Shown here piece by piece: positions 1-6,933 of a stretch of DNA of 64,000 nt. Origin of the DNA: Hymenobacter sp. H14-R3 (lineage in GTDB: Bacteria; Bacteroidota; Bacteroidia; Cytophagales; Hymenobacteraceae); NCBI RefSeq assembly GCF_030063445.1, contig NZ_JASITD010000003.1, forward strand, positions 62,001 to 126,000, written 5' to 3'. The position numbers and the translations under genes were made by a program. The notes beneath the pieces were generated by a model, which was not told the DNA's origin, searched no databases, and was given only the letters and a program-made list of their open reading frames with translations. The stretch's first letter is position 1. Each line of letters opens with the position of its first letter.

Positions 1-138
1 CACGGCGTGGCCGGCTTGCACATCGCGGCCTATGCAAATAACGGTGGCCCCTTCGCGGCCCAGCCGCACGGCAGTGGCCCGGCCAATACCCGAAGTAGCG
101 CCCGTAACCAGGCAAATTTTATTCTGAAAACGAAACAT
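1..138 (-). CDS. SDR-family oxidoreductase, N-terminal fragment
   Basis: The reading frame runs from an ATG at 138 off the left edge, so only 46 residues are visible. They begin MFRFQNKICLVTGATSGIG and carry the TGxxxGIG dinucleotide-binding motif (VTGATSGIGRA, residues 11-21) on the first beta-alpha unit of a Rossmann fold, followed by a GREGATVICIGR second strand. This is the N-terminus of a short-chain dehydrogenase/reductase, an NAD(P)-dependent cytosolic oxidoreductase. The catalytic YxxxK lies outside the window, so the substrate cannot be guessed. It is divergent from the DUF421 gene with about 150 bp between the starts. Confidence 0.8.
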   Translation of the reverse strand, partial: MFRFQNKICLVTGATSGIGRATAVRLGREGATVICIGRDVQAGHAV

Positions 139-287
139 GAAAAGAGAATGTGCTAACGCTTATAACCAGATTAGCAAACGCGCTCGAAAGCCGGTTGTTT
201 GCTACGGGCCAGCGTTGGGCTAAAAAAGGGGCTGGCCGCCCGGTAGCGGCCCACCTTGCGGCATTCGTTACCGTACAGGTTAGTTCT

Positions 288-1022
288 ATGACGCTCCTGG
301 CCACCCTCCTACTCGCGCCCTACGCGCCCTTCGACTGGCAGCGGCTGTGGCTGTCGGACGAGGCTCCGCTCGGCTTTTTGCTCGAAATCGCGTTTCGGAG
401 CGTGGTTATGTTTCTGCTCACCGTGGCGGCGCTGCGGGTGTCGGGCAAGCGCGGGGTGCGGCAGCTCTCGCTCTTCGAGTTTGCCCTGATACTGGTGCTG
501 GGCTCGGCCGCCGGCGATGCCACCATCTACCACGATACGCCGCTGCTGCACGCGGCCACGGTATTCGTAGCGATTATCGCCATGTACGTGCTGTTCAACT
601 ACTTAACTGACAAGTACCCGCGCATCGAGCGAATGCTGGAGGGCGCGGCCGAGCTTATCATCGTGGAGGGCGAAATCGACCTGCCCGCCTTTGCCAAGTC
701 GAGCCTCACCGGGCAGGAGCTGTGCGGGCAGCTGCGGCAGCTGCAAGTAGAGCACCTGGGCCAGGTGCGCCGCCTCTACCTGGAGGCCACCGGCGAGATT
801 AGCGTATTCTTTTTTGAGCCCCACGCCGAGCGCCCCGGCCTGCCCATCTGGCCCGAGCTCTACCAGCACCCGCTGCAACAATTGCCCCACGCCGGGCTGT
901 ATGCCTGCCACAGTTGCGCCGCGGTGCGCGAACTGCCCACCGGCCCAGCCCCCGCCGCGTGCGGCCGGTGCGGCCCCACCCGCGGCTGGCTGCCCGCCTG
1001 CAATACCCCGCGCGTGGCGTAG
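288..1022 (+). CDS. DUF421 (YetF-like) inner-membrane protein with C-terminal Cys-pair motif
   Basis: I chose the ATG at 288 (244 aa) because it opens directly on a hydrophobic stretch; an ATG at 150 would add 46 residues of unlike composition. Three membrane segments (about residues 29-50, 62-78 and 85-105) are followed by a soluble domain. The family signature is the charged turn GKRGVRQLSLFEFALILVLG between helices 1 and 2. DUF421/YetF proteins are membrane proteins of unknown function, sometimes linked to spore or cell-envelope stress. An oddity is the C-terminus, where CHSC (207-210) and CGRC (225-228) form a zinc-ribbon-like pair. It stands alone, followed 90 bp later by an unrelated gene. 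Confidence 0.8.
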   Translation: MTLLATLLLAPYAPFDWQRLWLSDEAPLGFLLEIAFRSVVMFLLTVAALRVSGKRGVRQLSLFEFALILVLGSAAGDATIYHDTPLLHAATVFVAIIAMYVLFNYLTDKYPRIERMLEGAAELIIVEGEIDLPAFAKSSLTGQELCGQLRQLQVEHLGQVRRLYLEATGEISVFFFEPHAERPGLPIWPELYQHPLQQLPHAGLYACHSCAAVRELPTGPAPAACGRCGPTRGWLPACNTPRVA

Positions 1023-1112
1023 GAGCGCAACCCGCCGGCCCCTCCTTACGAATACTATCAGGCAGCCTGCTTACGTACTGGCGGCCCCGCACTCACTCTA
1101 GCTTCTTTTCCC

Positions 1113-1808
1113 ATGAACCCTACCCCAAATAACACGCCTGGCACCCCCAACCCCCGGTTCGACGCGCCGCTTCCTAAAACGCAGCCTGCTTCGAGCACTG
1201 AAGGCTCGACCGTGGAAGACTACAAGCAGAAAGCCAACGAGGGCATTCAGGCCATTCTCGACAGTGGCAAGCAAACCATTGACGAAGGCAAAAGCTGGCT
1301 GAAGGACAGCGACCTGGCCGAAAAAGCCAAGGAGTTGCCCCAAAAAGCCAAGGAGCTGGGCAGCCAGGCGCTCAATAGAGTGAACGGCCTGACTAATACC
1401 CAGAAGTACGTGAGCGTGGGCCTGGTAGCCGCTGGCGTTGCCTTCCTGATTATCCGGGGCAGCAAGAACAAAGACAAAGGTGAGTACCGCCTGAAGGACC
1501 GCCGCTCGCCCTTCTCCAAAAAATCGAACCGCGAAGCTGAGGACAAAGGCAGCCCCCGCGCCCAGCAGCGCCCTTGGGGCAGCAGCCGCTACGGCACCGC
1601 CGCCGCCCCCGCCAGCGCCGGCCGCGGCCGCGTAAATGCGGGCAGCAGCCCCAAGCCCGACCACCAGCGCGACCACGGCCAACGCTCCGCAGCGCCCGCC
1701 GCCGACCAGCGCCGCGACCAGGGCCCGGCTTCGGGTAGCCGCTACGACGCCACAAAGGGGGGCAGCCAAAACCCCAACAACGCCAACCAGCTCAACAGCG
1801 CTTTTTAA
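1113..1808 (+). CDS. single-pass membrane protein with amphipathic N-terminus and low-complexity tail
   Basis: This 231-aa protein is not a family I can name with confidence. Residues 35-95 are a charged amphipathic region rich in Lys, Glu and Ala (DYKQKANEGIQAILDSGKQT and repeated EKAKELPQKAKELG), resembling YtxH/DUF883-type stress proteins. Residues about 99-116 (YVSVGLVAAGVAFLIIRG) form one membrane helix. The remaining half is Arg, Ser, Pro, Gln and Asn rich and probably disordered. The family likeness suggests a membrane-tethered stress protein, but that is inference. A rho-independent terminator follows at 1905. Confidence 0.6.
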   Translation: MNPTPNNTPGTPNPRFDAPLPKTQPASSTEGSTVEDYKQKANEGIQAILDSGKQTIDEGKSWLKDSDLAEKAKELPQKAKELGSQALNRVNGLTNTQKYVSVGLVAAGVAFLIIRGSKNKDKGEYRLKDRRSPFSKKSNREAEDKGSPRAQQRPWGSSRYGTAAAPASAGRGRVNAGSSPKPDHQRDHGQRSAAPAADQRRDQGPASGSRYDATKGGSQNPNNANQLNSAF

Positions 1809-1904
1809 GGATGAGTCGTGAAGCGGGAAGGGTGAGTTGAAAATTAAGCTAACCGCACCGTTTTTCAACTCACACCCCATACTTCACACTTCACACTTAT
1901 CCCC

Positions 1905-1936
1905 AAAGGGCCGGCTGCCAGCGCAGCCGGCCCTTT
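1905..1936 (+). terminator. rho-independent terminator hairpin
   Basis: A perfect stem, AAAGGGCCGGCTGC paired with GCAGCCGGCCCTTT around a CAGC loop, lies between the membrane protein gene ending at 1808 and the acyltransferase start at 1956. The run of T is short, so termination strength is uncertain. Confidence 0.65.
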
Positions 1937-1955
1937 GTGCGTAATCTTGCCGCCT

Positions 1956-3305
1956 ATGCTCTTCTACACCGTTATGAAGCCCGTGGTGCGCCTGGGGCTG
2001 CGCGTTTTTTTTCGCCGCCTCGAAGTGCGCCACCCCGAGCGGCTGCGCCTGCCCGGCCCGCTCATGCTGTGCAGCAACCACCCCAATACCCTCATGGACC
2101 CGCTCGTGACGGCCATTCAGCGCCACGAGCCCATTGCGTTTTTGGCCAAGAGCAGTTTTTTCAAAAACCCCATCCTGGGGGCCATCATGCGCTCGGGCAA
2201 CTGCATTCCCATTTACCGGCGGCAGGATTCGGAGGGTAGCGCCAACGCGCTGAGCCCCGCGCAACTAACGGCCAGCAACGAGGCCAGCTTCGGGCGCTGC
2301 TACGACTACCTGGAGCGCGGCGGCACGGTCATGATTTTTCCGGAAGGCACCAGTGTGAGCGAGCGCCGGCTGCGGCCCCTCAAAACCGGGGCCGCCCGCA
2401 TTGCGCTGGGTACCGAGGCCCGCCACGATTTCAAGCTGGGCCTGAAACTGGTATGCGTGGGCACCAACTACTTCGACCCCAGCCACTTCCGCTCCGACGT
2501 GCTGCTCAACGTGGCCGCCCCCATTGAGGTAGCCAGCTACGCCGCCCGCTACCGCGAAGACCCCGACGCCGCCGCCGATGAGCTGACCGAGGAAATCCGG
2601 CTGCGCCTCACGCGCCGCCTCGTCATCAGCCGCGACGCCGCCGACGACCAGCTGGCCCAGCAGGTCGAGCGCACCTTCGGCGACCACCTCAACCCCGATG
2701 ACGACCCCACCACGCTCTACGACAACTTCCAGCTCAGCCGCACCCTGCTCGATGCCGTGGCCTGGTTTGAGCAGCACGACCCCAACCGCCTGGCTGACCT
2801 GCGCAGCACGCTCACCACATATCTAGCTGATTTAGAGAAATATAAGCTCGACGACGACGCCCTCGACCAGAGCCAGCGCCCCGGCACCCGCCTGGCCGAC
2901 TACCTCAACCTGGTGCTCGGCTTCCCGGTGTGGCTCTACGGGCTGATTACCAACTACGTACCCTACAAAATTCCGTCGGCAGTAGCCGACCGCGCCACCA
3001 AGGAAACCGAGTTTATCGCCGCCATTATGCTGGGCGTGGGCATCGTCACATTTCCGCTGGCCTACGCCGTGGAGGACGCCGCCGTGCAGCACTGGACCCA
3101 CGACTGGCGCCTTGCCGCGCTCTTCGTCATTAGCTTACCCCTGGCGGGCTTCTACGCCCTGGGCTACTGGCAAACCCTGAGCGCCCGCCTCAAGCGCCTG
3201 CGCGTGCGCCGGTTGCCCGCCGCCGCGCTGGCGCACCTGCAAGGCCAGCGCACCGCCATCCTGCGCCTGCTCGATGAGGCCCAGGCGGCCTACCTAAGCA
3301 AGTAG
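1956..3305 (+). CDS. PlsC-like 1-acyl-glycerol-3-phosphate acyltransferase family protein
   Basis: The ATG at 1956 gives 449 aa; an upstream in-frame start at 1935 falls in the terminator stem. Residues 40-210 hold the acyltransferase domain: a NHPNTLMDP motif (the H-x4-D catalytic pair), a GNCIPIYR block, and FPEGTS for glycerol-3-phosphate binding. The C-terminal part has two membrane segments (about 325-345 and 395-415). The family transfers acyl groups from acyl-CoA or acyl-ACP to a glycerol phosphate backbone at the inner membrane. At ~450 aa it is longer than ordinary PlsC (~240), like the large GPAT-like Bacteroidota proteins. The stop codon lies in the arm of the palindrome at 3301-3454. 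Confidence 0.8.
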   Translation: MLFYTVMKPVVRLGLRVFFRRLEVRHPERLRLPGPLMLCSNHPNTLMDPLVTAIQRHEPIAFLAKSSFFKNPILGAIMRSGNCIPIYRRQDSEGSANALSPAQLTASNEASFGRCYDYLERGGTVMIFPEGTSVSERRLRPLKTGAARIALGTEARHDFKLGLKLVCVGTNYFDPSHFRSDVLLNVAAPIEVASYAARYREDPDAAADELTEEIRLRLTRRLVISRDAADDQLAQQVERTFGDHLNPDDDPTTLYDNFQLSRTLLDAVAWFEQHDPNRLADLRSTLTTYLADLEKYKLDDDALDQSQRPGTRLADYLNLVLGFPVWLYGLITNYVPYKIPSAVADRATKETEFIAAIMLGVGIVTFPLAYAVEDAAVQHWTHDWRLAALFVISLPLAGFYALGYWQTLSARLKRLRVRRLPAAALAHLQGQRTAILRLLDEAQAAYLSK

Positions 3306-3454
3306 CAAGTAGCGCGAAGCTGCCGCTTCGTGCGCGAGCGCAGCGAGCAGCTGGCAACCGGGCCGTTCGGTAGCACCTGCAAGAGCCCAGCCGCTCGGTT
3401 CCGCCGGCTCGCTGCGCCCGCGCACGAAGCGGAGGCTTCGCGCTACTTGCTACT
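3301..3454. repeat. ~150-bp imperfect palindrome holding the stop codons of two convergent genes
   Basis: The outer ~48 bases on each side are inverted copies (beginning AGTAGCAAGTAGCGCGAAGC) with only a few mismatches, around a ~55-bp centre. The TAG in one arm ends the acyltransferase (3303-3305) and the matching TAG in the other arm ends the fused response regulator (3452-3450). The hairpin may also act as a bidirectional terminator. Confidence 0.85.
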
Positions 3455-5105
3455 CATCCAGGTACTGGTGCACGAACTTGATGGCCATGCTGCCCTCGCC
3501 CACGGCCGAGGCTACGCGGGCCATGGCCCCGGCGCGGCCGTCGCCGGCGGCGAAGAGGCCGGGCACGCAAGTCTCTAATAGATAGGGCTCCCGGTCTTTT
3601 TTCCAGGCGGCCGCGTAGCGCGGGTCGGCCACCAGGTCGCGGCCGGTGAGCAGGTAGCCCTTGGGGTCGCACAGGGCCAGGTGGCACACCCACTCGGTGC
3701 TCGGCTTGGCCCCGATGAAGATGAACAGGGCACGGGCGGGGTGCTGCTCGGGCTCCTGGCCTTCGCGCTGAATCACCACGGCTTCGAGGGCCTGCTGGCC
3801 GCAGGCTTCGCGCACCTGGGTGAAGGGAAGTATCTCGATGTTAGGCGTCTGGGCAATCTGCTCGATGAGGTACGACGACATGCTGGCCGCCAGGCCCGCG
3901 CCCCGAATCACGAGGAACACCCGCGAGGCAAACGCCGCCAAATACATGGCCGACTGCCCCGCCGAATTGCCCCCGCCGATGATGTACACTGGCTGGTCGC
4001 TGCAGCTGCGCGCCTCGGTGCGGGCGGCCCCGTAGTACACGCCGGCCCCGCTCAGGCGCGCCAGGCCCGGCGCGTCGAGCGTGCGGTAGCTCACGCCGGT
4101 AGTCAGCACCACGGCGCGGGCCTTTATCTGAGTTTTATCACTCAGCGTCAGCACTTTGTAGCCATCCTGAACGCAGAGTTCCGTCACTTCCTGCGGGGCC
4201 ATGAACTCGGCCCCGAGGCGGGTGGCCTGGCTCCAGGCGCGGTGGGTGAGCTCACTCCCGCTTACGCCGGTGGGAAAGCCCAGGTAGTTTTCGATGCGCG
4301 ACGACGAGCCAGCCTGCCCACCCAACGTTTGGCGCTCGATAATGAGGGTTTTCAGGCCTTCCGAAGCCCCGTACACGGCCGCCGCCAGCCCGGCCGGGCC
4401 GGCCCCAATCACTACTACATCATACAGTGCCTGTTGGGCCTCCACCAGCAGGCCCAGGTGCCGGGCCAGGTCGGGCTTGTTGGGCCGGGCCACGGCCTGG
4501 CCATCGGGGCAAATGACGAACGGCAGGTCGTCGGGGGTGAAGCCGTTGGCTTCCATCAGCACTTTGGCCTCGGCATCTTTCTCAAAATCAAGCCATTGGT
4601 AGCCCACCATGTAGCCACTGAGAAAGTCCTTGAGTTCGTGCGAGAGCGGCGACCACTGAAAGCCCACCAGCCGCAGGCCCGCAAACGCCGGCCGATAAGT
4701 GGCCTGCCAGCTGGCCAGCAGGTCGTGCAGCGTCGGGTAGAGCAGCTGCTCGGGCGGGTCCCAGGGCTTCAGCAAATAGTAGTCGAGCTGCGCCGAATTG
4801 ATGGCTTTAATTGCGGCCGTAGTATCGGCATACGCCGTGAGCAGCACGCGCTTGGCCTCCGGAAACAGCTCGCGGGCGCGGGTGAGCACCTCCACGCCCT
4901 CCACCTCGGGCATGCGCTGGTCGGCCAGCACCAGGGCCAGCGGCTCGGCGCGGGCGCGCAGCTCGGTGAGGGTAGCCAGGGCCTCGGGCCCCGAGTTCAC
5001 GCTCAAGATGCGGTAGTCCTGCCGAAATTCCTGGCGCAGGTCGCGGGTGATGGCCGCCAACACCTGCGCGTCGTCATCAACCGTGAGAATAATAGGCTTT
5101 TTCAT
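3450..5105 (-). CDS. fused response regulator / thioredoxin-reductase-like flavoprotein
   Basis: I start this at the ATG at 5105 (551 aa, MKKPIILTVDDD); the longer frame upstream is translated REP palindrome. Residues 1-130 are a receiver domain with acidic pocket D10-D12, phosphoacceptor D62 (VLADQRMP) and K113. Residues about 140-225 resemble a glutaredoxin/thioredoxin-like domain without CxxC. Residues about 230-551 are an FAD/NAD(P)H reductase (GAGPAGLAAAVYGA, GGGNSAGQ for NADPH, GLFAAGDGR for FAD). The usual TrxR CxxC is missing where it should lie (GVYYGAARTEARSC), so thioredoxin is probably not the acceptor. The family is normally next to a CNB-domain histidine kinase; here that kinase is at 6934-8337, beyond the inserted mobile DNA. 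Confidence 0.87.
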   Translation of the reverse strand: MKKPIILTVDDDAQVLAAITRDLRQEFRQDYRILSVNSGPEALATLTELRARAEPLALVLADQRMPEVEGVEVLTRARELFPEAKRVLLTAYADTTAAIKAINSAQLDYYLLKPWDPPEQLLYPTLHDLLASWQATYRPAFAGLRLVGFQWSPLSHELKDFLSGYMVGYQWLDFEKDAEAKVLMEANGFTPDDLPFVICPDGQAVARPNKPDLARHLGLLVEAQQALYDVVVIGAGPAGLAAAVYGASEGLKTLIIERQTLGGQAGSSSRIENYLGFPTGVSGSELTHRAWSQATRLGAEFMAPQEVTELCVQDGYKVLTLSDKTQIKARAVVLTTGVSYRTLDAPGLARLSGAGVYYGAARTEARSCSDQPVYIIGGGNSAGQSAMYLAAFASRVFLVIRGAGLAASMSSYLIEQIAQTPNIEILPFTQVREACGQQALEAVVIQREGQEPEQHPARALFIFIGAKPSTEWVCHLALCDPKGYLLTGRDLVADPRYAAAWKKDREPYLLETCVPGLFAAGDGRAGAMARVASAVGEGSMAIKFVHQYLDE

Positions 5106-5124
5106 AAGAGAATTGTAACATGTA

Positions 5125-5192
5125 GGGTAAGCTTTAGCTTGCCGCCGCTTAGCGCAGATAGCCGGCAAGCGGCGGCAAGCTAAAGCTTACCC
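5125..5192. repeat. REP palindrome 1 (left flank of the RAYT gene)
   Basis: Perfect 26-bp inverted arms (5125-5150 and 5167-5192), starting GGGTAAGCTTTAGCTTGCC, around a 16-nt loop. It lies 8 bp before the RAYT start and 19 bp upstream of the flavoprotein start, so it separates divergent genes. Translated through, one strand reads RQAKAYPT, the false N-terminal extension of the flavoprotein frame. Confidence 0.92.
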
Positions 5193-5200
5193 CCACTTCT

Positions 5201-5827
5201 ATGAAGACGCATTACCAGCGCCGGCTACCGCATGTGCTACCACCGGGCGCTGTCATTTTTTTTACGTTTCGCCTGGCCGGCTCCCTGCCAGTGGCAATGA
5301 TTCAACAACTAGCTGAATCACGAAATATTGAGTTACAAAAAGCTGCAAACGAGCCAGTTGAACATCAATTGGAAATAATTGCAAAAATCAAAAAGCTGCA
5401 ATTTGCCAGGTTTGATACCTTGCTGGGCCAAGCCAACTACGGCCCCACCTGGGTCAGCAATCCAGGCATTGCCCGCTTGGTAACGGAAGAAATACTAGCC
5501 TTGGCTGAGCTGCGCGTTGTGGTGCTTGCCTATTGCCTGATGCCCAACCACGTACACTTGGTAGTACAGCTACCCGACGAAGCTGATTTTTCGGCAAGCC
5601 GGATGATGCAGCGCCTCAAAGGCCGCACAGCGCTGGCAGCCAACAAATTACTACACTGCCAAGGGCAGCAGTTTTGGCAGCATGAAAGCTACGACCATGT
5701 GGTGCGCCATGGCAAGGAGGAAGAGCGCGTGATAGCCTATGTGCTGAACAACCCGGTAAAAGCTGGCTTGGTATCAGATTGGACAGAATGGCCTTATTCT
5801 TATTCGTGCGCCAGTGGAATAATGTAG
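5201..5827 (+). CDS. REP-associated tyrosine transposase (RAYT, Y1/HUH family)
   Basis: The 208-aa protein opens with the RAYT N-terminal signature (RRLPHVLPPGAVIFFTFRLA) and carries the HUH metal-binding motif in PNHVHLVVQ. The probable nucleophilic tyrosine is in HESYDHVVR, followed by the family motif YVLNNPVKAGLV. RAYTs are single-strand HUH enzymes derived from IS200/IS605 transposases and are thought to mobilise REP palindromes. The context fits: REP 1 ends 8 bp upstream, and REP 2 begins at the stop codon itself (TAG of TAGGG). Codon use and GC are lower than in neighbouring genes, which suggests acquisition. The frame appears intact. Confidence 0.93.
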   Translation: MKTHYQRRLPHVLPPGAVIFFTFRLAGSLPVAMIQQLAESRNIELQKAANEPVEHQLEIIAKIKKLQFARFDTLLGQANYGPTWVSNPGIARLVTEEILALAELRVVVLAYCLMPNHVHLVVQLPDEADFSASRMMQRLKGRTALAANKLLHCQGQQFWQHESYDHVVRHGKEEERVIAYVLNNPVKAGLVSDWTEWPYSYSCASGIM

Positions 5828-5912
5828 GGTAAGCTTTAGCTTGCCGCCGCCTGGGCAACAAGCACCTTGTATTGCAACAAGCGGCCCGGACGTCGGCAAG
5901 CTAAAGCTTACC
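5827..5912. repeat. REP palindrome 2 (right flank of the RAYT gene), interrupted by IS481
   Basis: The left arm GGGTAAGCTTTAGCTTGCCG (from 5827) and right arm CGGCAAGCTAAAGCTTACC (5894-5912) surround a ~45-bp centre. The last bases of the right arm (CCTAC) now lie at 6923-6927, beyond the IS481 element. The first G completes the RAYT stop codon. Confidence 0.9.
5907..5912. repeat. 6-bp target-site duplication of IS481, left copy
   Basis: CTTACC at 5907-5912 directly abuts the left inverted repeat, and the same CTTACC is found at 6918-6923 directly after the right inverted repeat. Both copies are read from the REP 2 arm. Confidence 0.85.
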
Positions 5913-6861
5913 TGTATAGTCCCGGAAAGTCATGGGCCGGGTCTCGTATAAAGATACCAGGATTTTGAACGTACTCAGCGCACACGAATTCATATGGGGT
6001 TTTGCCGCGTAGCTTTTTGAGGCGTTTACCGCCGTTGTAGGCCCGTAAAAAGGTCTGCAGGTGGGTGTTAAGTTCGGCCTCATCCCGGTAGTGATAGCGG
6101 CGAATAGTGGCTTCTTTGAGCGTGCGATTCATCCGCTCGACCTGCCCGTTGGTCCAGGGGTGAGCCACTTTGGTGCAGCGGTGTTCGATGCCGTGCGCCG
6201 CGCAGACGGCATCGAACAGGTGGGGTTCGGCCCGCTGGCGGTGAGGCAGTTGAGTGAACTGCACGCCGTTGTCGGTCAGTACTTTAGTAATGATGTAGGG
6301 CACCGCAGCCACGACGCGTTGCCAAAAGTCTGCGGCCCGGACCGCTGTCGCCTCCGGGTGCAGTTCGGCAAAGGCCAGCTTGCTGGTGCGGTCAATAGCG
6401 ACAAAGAGATACAACTTCCCTTCTTCGGTGCGCACTTCAGCAAAATCGACGTGAAAGTAGCCGAGGGGGTAGTGCTTAAACGTCTTTTTAGCTCGGCCTT
6501 CAGGGGGTTCTTCGACGGGTAACTGGCTGATGCCATGGCGCTGAAACAGCCGGTGCAGGGCAGACCGGGACAGGTGGGGGATACTTTCCTGCAAGGCGTA
6601 GAGGCAATCATCGAGCGGGAGCAGGGTCCGTTGGCGGAAGGCCACGGCGGCGGCCTCTTCCAGGGGGCTTAGCACTGTGGAAACCGGGTTTTTAGGGCCC
6701 ATCGGGGCATCTTCCGCGCTGGTGCGCCCGCGCCATTTAGCCACCGTTTTGGGGTCTAGCCCGTAGCGGGCAGCTAGTTTGGCGAGGCTGTCCGAACTGG
6801 CTTGGATGGCGCGGCGCACGGCCGGTGTTGTGCGGGCGCTGCCATGAAGTACTTGGTCCAT
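5908..6861 (-). CDS. IS481-family transposase (rve/DDE integrase fold)
   Basis: The ATG at 6861 (MDQVLHGSART) gives 317 aa. An N-terminal helix-turn-helix (LAKLAARYGLDPKTVAKWRG) is followed by the integrase catalytic core: D in YFHVDFAEV, D in LTDNGVQFT and E in NGQVERMNRTLKE. The C-terminal residues HDFPGLY are encoded by the inverted repeat, and the stop codon TAA (5910-5908) lies outside the element, in the duplicated target sequence. Thus the frame depends on the insertion site for its stop. There is no sign of frameshift. Confidence 0.92.
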   Translation of the reverse strand: MDQVLHGSARTTPAVRRAIQASSDSLAKLAARYGLDPKTVAKWRGRTSAEDAPMGPKNPVSTVLSPLEEAAAVAFRQRTLLPLDDCLYALQESIPHLSRSALHRLFQRHGISQLPVEEPPEGRAKKTFKHYPLGYFHVDFAEVRTEEGKLYLFVAIDRTSKLAFAELHPEATAVRAADFWQRVVAAVPYIITKVLTDNGVQFTQLPHRQRAEPHLFDAVCAAHGIEHRCTKVAHPWTNGQVERMNRTLKEATIRRYHYRDEAELNTHLQTFLRAYNGGKRLKKLRGKTPYEFVCAEYVQNPGIFIRDPAHDFPGLYR

Positions 6862-6917
6862 AAATTTGTACGAAAGGCAGAATCCAAAACTACACCATGA
6901 CTTTCCGGGACCATACA
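5913..6917 (-). mobile_element. IS481-family insertion sequence, 1005 bp, complete
   Basis: The terminal inverted repeats are TGTATAGTCCCGGAAAGTCA (from 5913) and, reading inward from 6917, TGTATGGTCCCGGAAAGTCA; over 22 bp there is one mismatch. They end in TG...CA. A single transposase gene on the minus strand fills the element. The flanking CTTACC duplication and near-identical ends point to a recent insertion into the arm of a REP palindrome. Confidence 0.92.
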
Positions 6918-6933
6918 CTTACCCTACAGCACC

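Noticed and set aside
5106-5168. N-terminal extension of the flavoprotein frame (with RQAKAYPT)
   Set aside because: It is translated REP palindrome; the same peptide appears before other unrelated genes (9769, 45160), so the ATG at 5105 is used.
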